A stretch of 41,988 nucleotides of DNA from an uncultured Pelagibacteraceae bacterium (lineage in GTDB: Bacteria > Pseudomonadota > Alphaproteobacteria > Pelagibacterales > Pelagibacteraceae). This document shows positions 8,567-16,510 of this stretch, piece after piece; positions within the stretch are counted from its first letter, which is position 1, and every line of letters begins with the position of its first letter. The notes below the pieces were generated by a model. That model was given only the letters and a program-made list of their open reading frames with translations. It had not been told where the DNA came from and did no database searches. The DNA is taken from contig CACFOC010000006.1 of the NCBI GenBank assembly GCA_902567945.1, positions 1 through 41,988 on the forward strand. Reading direction: 5' to 3'. Both the position numbers and the translations under genes were made by a program.

Positions 8567-9962
8567 ATTTCTCTCTATATTTTTTAACAACTCTTAGAGC
8601 TATGTAGTTTAAAACTAAAGTAGCAAAGAATAATGTAAGACCTAACGCAAAGGCAGATTGAGTTTTAGGACTATCAAATTCTTGATCTCCAACTAAAATC
8701 ATTACAATTTGTGTTGTGATAGTTGTTGTCGATTCTAATGGATTTAAAGTTAAATTAGCTGCTAAGCCAGCAGCCATAACAACGATCATTGTTTCTCCTA
8801 TCGCCCTTGAAACAGCAAGAAGTACAGATCCTACAATTCCAGGAAGGGCTGCTGGAAAGACAACTCTTTTAATAGTTTCAGATTTTGTGGCACCAATCGC
8901 ATAAGAACCATCTCGTAATGACTGAGGTACAGCATTAATTACATCGTCCGACAATGAACTAATATAAGGTATAATCATAACTCCCATTACTAAACCCGCC
9001 GCTAAGGCGCTTTCGGAAGATACTTCTAAACCAAATTTTTCCCCTATTTCTCTAAAAAAAGGTCCAACGGTTAAAGCTGCAAAAAAACCATAAACAACAG
9101 TAGGAATACCAGCAAGAATTTCAATGATTGGTTTTGAATATTTTCTAACTTTTGTATTTGCATATTCAGCCATGTAAATTCCAGAAAATAAACCAATAGG
9201 GACTGCAACTATCATCGCAATCAACGCAATAAAAGCTGTACCAGCAAATAATGGCACCGTACCAAATGCATTTTTTAAATCTGCATATTCTTCTGCTGTA
9301 ATGGTAGAAGCATCTCTAACAAATGCTCGTTGTGGGCTCCACGAGGTGCCAAATAAAAAATCAAAGATATTAATTACTGAAAAAAATTTAATACTTTCAA
9401 ATAATAGAGCAAATATAATACCAATCGTAGTCAAAATTGCTACTAGAGAACATACAAAAAGGAGTCCCTTAAAAATTTTTTCTACATCCTCTCGTGCTTT
9501 ATTATTATTTAATATTTTTTTAAGGGCATAAAGAGTTGTAAATATTATTATTGTTGCTAGTAAAACTATCTTCGACCCTTGAGCTATAGATAAGAAAGAT
9601 TTATAGCTTTCTGCCCCCCTTATTATTTCTTCAGTTATAGTTCCAGTAAAATAACCAAAATGAAAAGACTTAATTTGTTGGTATATTAAATTTAATTCAG
9701 AATTATTATATGTTTGAGCATTTTCTCCGCTTATTCCTTGAAAAATAAATGCTTTAATAATTGATGGTTCAAAAATTGTCCAAACAATAAGTATCAGCAA
9801 AGCTGGCAGCGCACACCACAAAGAAAGATAGAACCCATAATAATCTGGTAATGCATTTAATTTTGTTTGATTTGAAATTGCAATTTTTTTTACTTTTGTT
9901 CTGGCAAAGAAAAAAGAAGAAATGCTAAAAAGAACTATTAATACAATTATGGCCAAATTCAT
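8559..9962 (-). CDS. pstC: Phosphate ABC transporter permease PstC
   Basis: PstC is the other membrane subunit of the phosphate importer (about 467 residues from the ATG at 9962; a TTG at 9971 would add three). It has a long N-terminal extension with extra membrane helices and a large soluble loop, as in other alphaproteobacterial PstC. The core shows FAGTAFIALIAMIVAVPIG, GIPTVVYGFFAALTVGPF and the coupling motif NAVPQSLRDGSYAIGATKSE, then AVSRAIGETMIVVMAAG. PhoB-type half-sites lie just upstream (9977-10005), which leaves almost no untranslated leader. It opens the pstC-A-B-phoU-phoB operon. Confidence 0.94.
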   Translation of the reverse strand: MNLAIIVLIVLFSISSFFFARTKVKKIAISNQTKLNALPDYYGFYLSLWCALPALLILIVWTIFEPSIIKAFIFQGISGENAQTYNNSELNLIYQQIKSFHFGYFTGTITEEIIRGAESYKSFLSIAQGSKIVLLATIIIFTTLYALKKILNNNKAREDVEKIFKGLLFVCSLVAILTTIGIIFALLFESIKFFSVINIFDFLFGTSWSPQRAFVRDASTITAEEYADLKNAFGTVPLFAGTAFIALIAMIVAVPIGLFSGIYMAEYANTKVRKYSKPIIEILAGIPTVVYGFFAALTVGPFFREIGEKFGLEVSSESALAAGLVMGVMIIPYISSLSDDVINAVPQSLRDGSYAIGATKSETIKRVVFPAALPGIVGSVLLAVSRAIGETMIVVMAAGLAANLTLNPLESTTTITTQIVMILVGDQEFDSPKTQSAFALGLTLFFATLVLNYIALRVVKKYREKYE

Positions 9963-9976
9963 TTTGACCAAACATT

Positions 9977-10005
9977 ATTACAATAGTGTTACAGTTTTAT
10001 TACAA
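9977..10005 (-). promoter_or_regulatory. PhoB-type half-sites upstream of pstC
   Basis: Read on the minus strand there are three seven-base half-sites, TTGTAAT, CTGTAAC and TTGTAAT, at 10005-9999, 9994-9988 and 9983-9977. They are separated by four-base spacers, giving the 11-base period of a Pho box (consensus CTGTCAT). A possible -10 (TAATAAT, 9974-9980) overlaps the last one, which would place transcription start close to the pstC start codon. Confidence 0.72.
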
Positions 10006-10035
10006 ACCTAAACCTATAATTGAGTAAAAATAAAG

Positions 10036-10066
10036 AAAAAAGGCCAGGAATTTATCCTGGCCTTTT
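10036..10066 (-). terminator. Strong hairpin terminator between pstS and pstC
   Basis: AAAAGGCCAGGA (10038-10049) and TCCTGGCCTTTT (10055-10066) form a perfect 12-bp stem with a 5-base loop. On the minus strand it is followed by a T-rich tail (TTTTTTCTTTATTTTTA). It ends or attenuates the pstS transcript, so that the abundant binding protein can be made separately from the membrane complex. Confidence 0.88.
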
Positions 10067-10086
10067 ATTAAGAGGGTTTATTAAAA

Positions 10087-11112
10087 TTATTTAATGTTAA
10101 TAACTTGCAACTCAGTAGCTGCAGTTCTAACTATTTTGTATTTATCTTTTGCTAATGGAACGAGACCAATATCAGTCAGATAACCATTTGATCCCATCGC
10201 TTTTTTAGAAGTAAATGCTTTGATAAATTCTTTTATACCAGGCACTACTCCAATATGTGCTTTTTTTACATAGAAAAATAATGGTCTAGCAATTGGATAA
10301 GAATAATCTTGAATTCCTTCAAGGCTTGGCTCGACGCCATTTATTGCAGAAGCTTTAATTTTATCTTTATTTGCAACTAAATAGCTGTAACCAAAGAAAC
10401 CGAAAGCATCAGGATTAGAAGCTAGTTTTTGTACTATTAAAGTATCATTTTCCCCTGCTTCAACCGCGTATCCATCTTCTCTCATTTTTGCACATTCTTT
10501 TTTAGCTTTTTTTCCATCAGCTTCGTAAAGAGATTTTGCTGCTTTTGAACATCCTTTACCCATAACTAATGAATTCCATGCATCTCTTGTTCCAGATGTT
10601 GGTGGCGCAACTAGTATTTCAATTTTTTTAGAGGGAAGACTTGAATCAATATCACTCCATTTTTTATATGGATTAGCAACTAATTTTCCATCTACATCCA
10701 CTTCATGAGCTAAAGCTCTCCAAAGTTGTTCTTTAGTAAAATCAGCGTCTGGTGCATTAACAGAGTGAGCAAAAGCTATACCATCATTACCTACTACGAT
10801 TTCAATAATTTCAGTTACTCCATTTTTTTCACATAATGCTTTTTCTTTAGATTTAATTGCTCTAGATGCATTAGTAATATCCGGATGTTGTGTACCTACT
10901 CCTGCACAGAATAATTTCATTCCACCACCCGTACCAGTGCTTTCAATAACAGGTGTTTTAAATTTTCCACCTTTTCCAAATGTTTCAGCTACAACTGTCG
11001 CATATGGATAAACTGTAGAAGATCCTACTATTTTTATTTGGTCTCTAGCTTGAACTGATGATGCAAACACCAAAAGTACCAAGACTGATAATATAATATT
11101 TAACTTTTTCAT
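10087..11112 (-). CDS. pstS: Phosphate ABC transporter substrate-binding protein PstS
   Basis: This 341-residue periplasmic protein binds phosphate for the Pst importer. It begins with a signal peptide (MKKLNIILSVLVLLVFASSVQA). The phosphate-binding segments are IKIVGSSTVYPYATVVAE, ESTGTGGGMKLFCAG, ITNASRAI and the later PPTSGTRDAWNSLVMG. It has a pair of cysteine-containing segments (KGCSKAAK, KKECAKMRE) that may form a disulfide. PhoB half-sites lie about 60 bases upstream and a strong terminator lies directly downstream, so it forms its own transcription unit between phoR and pstC. Two purine-rich Shine-Dalgarno bases (AAGGAAAT) precede the ATG. Confidence 0.96.
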   Translation of the reverse strand: MKKLNIILSVLVLLVFASSVQARDQIKIVGSSTVYPYATVVAETFGKGGKFKTPVIESTGTGGGMKLFCAGVGTQHPDITNASRAIKSKEKALCEKNGVTEIIEIVVGNDGIAFAHSVNAPDADFTKEQLWRALAHEVDVDGKLVANPYKKWSDIDSSLPSKKIEILVAPPTSGTRDAWNSLVMGKGCSKAAKSLYEADGKKAKKECAKMREDGYAVEAGENDTLIVQKLASNPDAFGFFGYSYLVANKDKIKASAINGVEPSLEGIQDYSYPIARPLFFYVKKAHIGVVPGIKEFIKAFTSKKAMGSNGYLTDIGLVPLAKDKYKIVRTAATELQVINIK

Positions 11113-11170
11113 TTTTATTTCCTTTTTTTGTTTAACTGTCTGTTAAATATGTGATCTAAGTTTAAGAATT

Positions 11171-11199
11171 ATTACAAGAATGTTAAAGTTTTGTTAAAG
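11171..11199 (-). promoter_or_regulatory. PhoB-type half-sites upstream of pstS
   Basis: On the minus strand the half-sites CTTTAAC, CTTTAAC and TTGTAAT lie at 11199-11193, 11188-11182 and 11177-11171, each spaced by four bases. The 11-base period and positions before pstS fit a Pho box. The variant differs from CTGTCAT but agrees with the one before pstC, which supports a lineage-specific consensus. Confidence 0.75.
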
Positions 11200-11224
11200 A
11201 TATAACTTTTTGGTTGTATTAAAA

Positions 11225-12268
11225 TTAGCTATTTGGAAATGTTAATATAAACTCCGTTCCTTTTCCCTCTTCACTTTTAATATCTGTTTCTGCTCTATGT
11301 TGATTTGCTATATGTTTTACAATAGCTAAACCCAAACCAGTTCCACCCACCTCTTTGCTTTTAGCAGGATCTACTCTAAAAAATCTTTCTGTAATTCTAG
11401 GTATGTATTTTTTGGGTATTCCAATGCCCTCGTCTCTTATAGATACTGTTATACTTTCATTATTATTAACTAAAGAAATATAAATTTTTTTACCTTTTGG
11501 ACTATATTTAATTGCATTATCAATTAAATTTGTAAAAACTTCGACTAATCTATCTCTGTGACCGAGTATTATATATTTTGATTCTTCTCCTTTTATATCT
11601 ACAGAGATGTCATTTTTCTTAATTATTTGCTTATGTATTTCTACTACGTGTAAAATAATTTCTTTTAGATCAAGTTTGTCAGTGGGTCTTATATGCTCTT
11701 CTAATTCAATTTTAGACAAAGATAGTAAATCACTAACTAAGGTTTCCATTCTTGAAGTTTGTTGAAGTAAGATTGGTAAAAATTTCTTTTGACTTTCAAA
11801 ATCATTAGTTGCGTGTCCTTGGTTAATAGTTTCTAAACCCAATTTAATAGATTGCAGAGGGGTTCTTAGTTCATGGGATACATTAGCAACAAAGTCTGAT
11901 TTAAATTTTTGTGTTTTGAATACTTCCGTTAAATCCTTTAAAAAAATAATTACAGATTGCTCTTGATTGCAAAGCTTTGATGGTCCGGGAATAATACTAG
12001 CTTTATAGAATTGAAAATTTGGTTTTTTTACCTCAACATCTACTATTTGAGTTTTTTTTTGATTGATAGAAGTTTCAATGCTATCTAATAATTTTGCATC
12101 TCTTAAAATGCTAGATATATTTTTTCCTTCTAACTTCGATCCAAATCGATTATAAGCACTTTTATTAGCACAGCATATATTTTTGGATTTATCTAAAATA
12201 ATTACTTGATCTAAAAGCTCATCAAGAAATTTTATTTCCTGTATCTGTATTTCTGACAAATTGCTCAT
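11225..12268 (-). CDS. phoR: Phosphate regulon sensor histidine kinase PhoR, without membrane segments
   Basis: This 347-residue histidine kinase is the likely partner of PhoB. Residues 1-110 form a PAS-like sensor domain (DQVIILDKSKNICCANKSAY). The H-box is FVANVSHELRTPLQSIK, the N-box NLIDNAIKYSPKG, the G1 box RDEGIGIPKKYI and the G2 box GGTGLGLAIVKHIA. The order PAS-HisKA-HATPase and the RFFRVD motif are those of PhoR. No hydrophobic N-terminal helix is present, although most PhoR proteins carry one or two, so the protein should be cytosolic unless tethered by PhoU or Pst. It diverges from a PiT-like permease and precedes pstS by 112 bases. I base the PhoR name on architecture and location. 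Confidence 0.9.
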   Translation of the reverse strand: MSNLSEIQIQEIKFLDELLDQVIILDKSKNICCANKSAYNRFGSKLEGKNISSILRDAKLLDSIETSINQKKTQIVDVEVKKPNFQFYKASIIPGPSKLCNQEQSVIIFLKDLTEVFKTQKFKSDFVANVSHELRTPLQSIKLGLETINQGHATNDFESQKKFLPILLQQTSRMETLVSDLLSLSKIELEEHIRPTDKLDLKEIILHVVEIHKQIIKKNDISVDIKGEESKYIILGHRDRLVEVFTNLIDNAIKYSPKGKKIYISLVNNNESITVSIRDEGIGIPKKYIPRITERFFRVDPAKSKEVGGTGLGLAIVKHIANQHRAETDIKSEEGKGTEFILTFPNS

Positions 12269-12348
12269 ATTAAGTTAAACCTTAGGTAGCATAAATTACT
12301 AATATTTAAATTGTAATAGTAATCAAAAAATATACAAATATTAAAAAA

Positions 12349-13323
12349 ATGGAACTAACATTATTGTACACAATTGTTGGCTTCGGTTTAGCAGGCTGGT
12401 CTGTAATTGCTAACGACTCAATTCAAACACTAGGTACTTTTATTGCTTCAAAAAAGAAGTGGTTTAAATGGTATACGTTGGCCGCCTCTGCATCTTTTAT
12501 GATGGCTGTTGTATTGATTTATGGGTGGTGGGCTTATGATGGAGATATTTCGTTTGGAAGATTAACAAGAATTCCTTACCAAGAAATTCAATGGTATCAC
12601 GCCGTAGCACCTGGAATATTATTATTACTAACAAGAATTGGAATACCAGTATCAACTACTTTCTTAGTTCTTTCAGCTTTTGCTTCAACGGTTGTTTTAG
12701 AAAAAATGCTTTTAAAGAGTGTTGTAGGCTATGGTCTTGCTGCAGTTGCGGCTTATGTTTGTTGGATTGTTATTTCTAAATTTATTAATGAAAAATTTGA
12801 TGAAATTACCACTGGCTGGAAAATTTCTTTTTGGCGAAATGCGGTTTGGGTAAGTTCAGCCTATTTATGGGCAGCTTGGCTTTCTCATGATGTTGCAAAT
12901 ATTGCAGTATATCTTCCAAGACAACTTGATCTTACATTATTATTAGTTGTTGTAACTTATTTTACAATTCTTCTTTTTTATATTTTCTACATACAGGGTG
13001 GACGTATCCAAACAGTAGTTTTGGAGAAAACTGGAACTAGATATGCCCGATCAGCAACTATTATTAATACCATTTATGCTGCTGTCCTTTATTACTTTAA
13101 AGAACTAAACGATCTACCAATGTCGACAACTTGGGTATTTGTTGGATTGTTATGCGGAAGAGAACTTGCAATCTCTACGATGAATAAAGAATACAAATTC
13201 AAATACGTGTTTCCATTAATTGGTAAAGACTTTATTAAAATGGTCTTTGGATTAAGTATTTCGGTTGGAATTGTATTAGCTATTCACTATATAATAATTC
13301 CTACTGGATTTGGTTTACAATAA
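12349..13323 (+). CDS. PiT-superfamily permease (putative phosphate transporter)
   Basis: This 324-residue membrane protein has about nine or ten hydrophobic segments and internal duplication. Each half has a variant of the PiT signature: SVIANDSIQTLGTFIASK near residue 19, and SHDVANIAVYLPRQ near residue 180. Each is followed by a serine-threonine motif, PVSTTFLVLSAFAS and PMSTTWVFVGLLCG. These match the GANDVANAxG and PVSTTH elements of inorganic phosphate transporters, but with changes (His of PVSTTH is Phe or Trp). Location beside phoR suggests phosphate transport or sensing, though sulfate or another anion is possible. It is divergent from phoR with an 80-base gap and converges with the next gene after 7 bases. 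Confidence 0.78.
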   Translation: MELTLLYTIVGFGLAGWSVIANDSIQTLGTFIASKKKWFKWYTLAASASFMMAVVLIYGWWAYDGDISFGRLTRIPYQEIQWYHAVAPGILLLLTRIGIPVSTTFLVLSAFASTVVLEKMLLKSVVGYGLAAVAAYVCWIVISKFINEKFDEITTGWKISFWRNAVWVSSAYLWAAWLSHDVANIAVYLPRQLDLTLLLVVVTYFTILLFYIFYIQGGRIQTVVLEKTGTRYARSATIINTIYAAVLYYFKELNDLPMSTTWVFVGLLCGRELAISTMNKEYKFKYVFPLIGKDFIKMVFGLSISVGIVLAIHYIIIPTGFGLQ

Positions 13324-13330
13324 ATTTGAA

Positions 13331-14272
13331 CTAACCAAACTGTCCGCCTTCTCTAAATCTATAAATGTACTTGGATAAAATACTTTCAATAGGTGTTCCT
13401 GTAATCCCTAAATCATCTAGAGTTGGATAGTCGCCTGAAACTATATTATGATGTTTTAATAGCTCTACTTGATCAGGTGTTAAAAGAGGATTGGGTAACA
13501 TCTGCAAAAAATAAGATTGAAATTTTGCAAAACCAAAAGGAATAGGAATTAAAAATCTTTTTTTCTTAATTTCTCTTAATAAAATTTCCATTAATTCCTT
13601 AAAAGAATAGTTTTCTGGTCCACCTAATTCGTAAATTTTGGGTTCTGAATTATTTAACTCTAGTGCTTTTACAATAGCTTTCGCTAGGTCTCCCACATAG
13701 ATAGGTGCAAATTTTGTTTTGCCACCTCCGACTAAAGGAAGAACAGGAGAAAATTGAGCAAGAGATGCAAAGGTGTTAAAAAATTTATCTTCTGGACCAA
13801 AAACAACCGAAGGTCTTAAAATGACTGAAGGTTTAAAAGTATCTTGAATATTTTTTTCACCTTCAAGTTTAGACTTCATATATAATGAATCATGTTTTTC
13901 TTTTACTCCTAGCGCACTAATATGAACCAAGTTTTTTATTCCTAGCTCATTACATAAATTGCTCAGCAAGTATGGAAAATGAGAATGAATGTGATCAAAC
14001 TTTTGTTTTCTTGTTTCATACAAAATCCCCACAAGATTAATAGCTAGATCGCAATTTTTTAAAACATTCTTAACATCCTCTTCATTAAAAATATTAGTTT
14101 TAAATAGTTCTATTTGTCCTGGATTTCCTAATGGCTTCAGATAGCCTTTGAGGTAGGGATTTCTGGTAGCTATCTTAATTCGGTAGCCCAATTTTGTAAG
14201 ATTACGTATTAAATGTTTGCCAATGAATCCTCCGGCCCCAAAAATTGCTATTATTTTCTGATTATTTTGCAT
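13331..14272 (-). CDS. NDUFA9-like NAD(P)-binding protein (atypical SDR)
   Basis: The protein has 313 residues and starts with the dinucleotide-binding motif IFGAGGFIGKHLIRNLTKLG. It lacks a full catalytic YxxxK pair of classical SDR enzymes, although YMKSKLEGEK stands at the usual place. Other family features are LAINLVGILYE, NLVHISALGV, PSVILRPSVVFGPEDKFFN and LGGPENYSFKELMEIL. This pattern is that of the alphaproteobacterial complex I NDUFA9 subunit family, related to the accessory subunit of mitochondrial complex I. It may assist NADH dehydrogenase, but a reductase role in lipid or quinone metabolism is also possible. It is divergent from rnd (30 bases between starts) and converges with the permease gene. 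Confidence 0.82.
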   Translation of the reverse strand: MQNNQKIIAIFGAGGFIGKHLIRNLTKLGYRIKIATRNPYLKGYLKPLGNPGQIELFKTNIFNEEDVKNVLKNCDLAINLVGILYETRKQKFDHIHSHFPYLLSNLCNELGIKNLVHISALGVKEKHDSLYMKSKLEGEKNIQDTFKPSVILRPSVVFGPEDKFFNTFASLAQFSPVLPLVGGGKTKFAPIYVGDLAKAIVKALELNNSEPKIYELGGPENYSFKELMEILLREIKKKRFLIPIPFGFAKFQSYFLQMLPNPLLTPDQVELLKHHNIVSGDYPTLDDLGITGTPIESILSKYIYRFREGGQFG

Positions 14273-14302
14273 TTTAATAAGACATTATATATTAAGTTAA
14301 GT

Positions 14303-14935
14303 ATGACTAAAATTTATAAGTTTCAAGATGATATTTCGACTGAGGCTTCAAAAGAATTACAAAAATGTTCAAGTCTAGCAATAGATACGGAAGGTTCGGG
14401 TTTGCAAATTCCGCATCGAGATAAATTGAGTCTCGTTCAATTTTCTACTGGAAATAATGACGCCTATATAATTCAGCCCAATCGAAAAAACTACAAAGCT
14501 CCAAATATAGTAAAAATTTTAGAAAATGATAAAATTACAAAAATTGGCCACTATTTAAGGTATGATGTTTCTGGTTTAGAATATTTTCTTAAGTGTGAAG
14601 TAAAAAATATTTTTGATACAAAAATAGCTAGCAAATTGTGTAGAACTTATTCTCAAAACCATGGTTTGAAAGACTTAGTGTCAGAATTTTGTGGAAAAAA
14701 ATTAGATAAAAAACTTGGTAGTAGTGATTGGAATAAAAATTTAGAAGAATTAACAGATGCCCAATTACAGTATTGTAGTAATGATGTGATATATCTTCAT
14801 AAAATTTCTGCTGCTTTAAAAAAAATGTTAATTAGAGAGAACAGATTAGAGCTATATGAAAACTCAATTAAATTTTTAAAAACAAGAATTAAATTAGATC
14901 AAAGCGGATTTACAGAGGATATATTTCAACATTAA
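14303..14935 (+). CDS. rnd: Ribonuclease D-type 3'-5' exonuclease
   Basis: I start at the ATG at 14303 (210 residues); the frame is open upstream to 14213 but that would overlap the start of the divergent NDUFA9-like gene. The DEDD exonuclease motifs are visible: LAIDTEGSGLQ (Exo I, Asp and Glu), GHYLRYDVSGLE (Exo II) and YCSNDVIYLHKI (Exo III, tyrosine type). The C-terminal HRDC domains of full RNase D are absent, which is normal for the short alphaproteobacterial form. RNase D trims the 3' ends of tRNA and other stable RNAs. It opens a thirteen-gene plus-strand run; kdsD follows after 6 bases. Confidence 0.87.
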   Translation: MTKIYKFQDDISTEASKELQKCSSLAIDTEGSGLQIPHRDKLSLVQFSTGNNDAYIIQPNRKNYKAPNIVKILENDKITKIGHYLRYDVSGLEYFLKCEVKNIFDTKIASKLCRTYSQNHGLKDLVSEFCGKKLDKKLGSSDWNKNLEELTDAQLQYCSNDVIYLHKISAALKKMLIRENRLELYENSIKFLKTRIKLDQSGFTEDIFQH

Positions 14936-14941
14936 AAAAAT

Positions 14942-15916
14942 ATGAAAAAAAATTTTAAATTTATAGCTAGAAATGCAGCTAAAAAGCAAATTAGTGAATT
15001 AAAAAAAATTAGTCATGTTTTTAACCATTCTTTTTTGAAAGCAATAGATGTTATTTATAAATGTAAGGGCCACATTATTTGCAGTGGAGTTGGAAAAAGT
15101 AGAATTATTGCTGACAGGACATCAAAATTATTTTCGTCTGTTGGTATTCCGTCTTTTTCAATATCTGCTCAAGATTTTAGTCATGGGGATTCTGGGGCAA
15201 TTAATACTAAAAAAGATATACTACTAGTGTTTTCTTATTCAGGTGATAGTGTTGAACTTACTGACCTAATTAATTTCTCTTCCCGTTATCATGTTCCTCT
15301 TATTGGAGTTGCTTCAAAAAAAAATAGTTTATTATTGAAATCTTCAGATATAAAAATACTTTTGCCTAAAGTAAAAGAAATAGATCCAACGGGACTGGTT
15401 CCTACGTCTTCATTTGCTTTAACAATATTAGCAATGGACTGTTTGTGTATTTGTTTAATGGAAAAAAATAAATTTTCAGCAGCAAAATTTAGAAAGTTTC
15501 ATAGTGGAGGACAGATCGGCAAACAACTTATTACATGTAAAGAAATAATGCATATAGGAAAAAGTTTACCGCTTGTAAGCAAAACAAAAACTATAAAAGA
15601 AACAATTAATGTAATGAATAAAGGTTCTCTTGGTCTAGCGGTAATAATAGGGCCTGGTAAAAAAGTTCTAGGATTTTGTAGTGATGGAGATATTAGAAAA
15701 TCAAAGTTTTCAAAAGATGAGTTAATTACAAAAATATATTCTAAAAGACCATATTATGTTTCAGAAAATACACTGGTATCAAAAGCTATAACTCTAATGA
15801 ATAAAAAAAAGATTACTAGTTTACTTTGCTCAAGTGAAGAAGATTATAAAAAAAATAAAGTCAATTTTAAATTAAAAGGTATAGTGCATATGCATAGTGC
15901 AATTAAAGTTCAATAA
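14942..15916 (+). CDS. kdsD: Arabinose-5-phosphate isomerase (KpsF/GutQ family)
   Basis: This 324-residue protein has the standard layout of a sugar isomerase (SIS) domain followed by two CBS domains. It converts ribulose 5-phosphate to arabinose 5-phosphate, the first step to KDO of lipopolysaccharide. The SIS part includes ICSGVGKSRIIADRTSKLFS, SHGDSGAI (conserved histidine), SYSGDSVEL, PTGLVPTSSF and FHSGGQIGK (second conserved histidine). The CBS pair starts near CKEIMHIGKSLPLV. Several positions differ from the usual motifs: GKSG is GKSR, SNSGET is SYSGDS, and the cysteine of the ECP segment is isoleucine-aspartate. Context (next to lptC and lptB) supports the assignment despite this. 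kdsC, often next door, is absent. Confidence 0.85.
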   Translation: MKKNFKFIARNAAKKQISELKKISHVFNHSFLKAIDVIYKCKGHIICSGVGKSRIIADRTSKLFSSVGIPSFSISAQDFSHGDSGAINTKKDILLVFSYSGDSVELTDLINFSSRYHVPLIGVASKKNSLLLKSSDIKILLPKVKEIDPTGLVPTSSFALTILAMDCLCICLMEKNKFSAAKFRKFHSGGQIGKQLITCKEIMHIGKSLPLVSKTKTIKETINVMNKGSLGLAVIIGPGKKVLGFCSDGDIRKSKFSKDELITKIYSKRPYYVSENTLVSKAITLMNKKKITSLLCSSEEDYKKNKVNFKLKGIVHMHSAIKVQ

Positions 15917-15922
15917 TTAATC

Positions 15923-16510
15923 ATGAAACCTAATAGAAAAACAATCCAGTTTATGCTTCTCTCTTTGGGTGTTTTGTTAATATTTGGAACATACATCTTT
16001 TATCCAAAATTTAATAAAACAATAGATGAAGAAAATTTAGTTGAAAAAAAAAAAGAAACTACAATTGACAGTAAAAAATCTAATACATTTAAAAATGTTG
16101 AATATAAAGGACTTTACAACACGAATACTCCCTTCACTGTAAAGTCTGAAGTGGCGCATATACTAAAAAGTGATCCTGATTTAATTAATATGACATTTAT
16201 GAAAGCTATTATTGAAATGAATGATGGAAGAACAATTATTATTACTAGTGACAGAGGTAAATATAATAAATCAACATATGATAGTTACTTTGAAGGTAAC
16301 GTAAAGCTTACTGATGGCAAAACCATAGTTTTGTCAGAAAATTTAGACTTATTAGCCTCGGAAGATTATGCTTATATTTATAACGACGTTTCGATAACCA
16401 GTGAAAATGGATTTTTATTAGCAGATAAAATAGATTATAACTTCGAAACAGAAAAATATAATATTTCAATGTTCAATAATGGTAAGGTTGAAGCAAAAAT
16501 AATTGAATGA
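15923..16510 (+). CDS. lptC: LPS export system protein LptC
   Basis: The protein has 195 residues, with one N-terminal membrane helix (QFMLLSLGVLLIFGTYIFY) and then a periplasmic beta-jellyroll domain typical of LptC. The region GRTIIITSDRGKYNKSTYDS and YFEGNVKLTDGKTIVLS is the LptC/OstA-type repeat with its alternating strands. LptC sits on the LptBFG transporter and passes lipopolysaccharide across the periplasm to LptA. Its stop overlaps the lptB start by 4 bases. LptA, normally between lptC and lptB, is not there; it may be encoded elsewhere. Confidence 0.85.
   Translation: MKPNRKTIQFMLLSLGVLLIFGTYIFYPKFNKTIDEENLVEKKKETTIDSKKSNTFKNVEYKGLYNTNTPFTVKSEVAHILKSDPDLINMTFMKAIIEMNDGRTIIITSDRGKYNKSTYDSYFEGNVKLTDGKTIVLSENLDLLASEDYAYIYNDVSITSENGFLLADKIDYNFETEKYNISMFNNGKVEAKIIE

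Noticed and set aside
12269-12348. Possible Pho box between phoR and the PiT-like gene
   Set aside because: One TTGTAAT is present, but neighbouring half-sites at 11-base spacing are weak, so I do not call it.
14213-14302. Upstream start for rnd
   Set aside because: The 30 extra residues do not resemble RNase D and overlap the start of the divergent gene.
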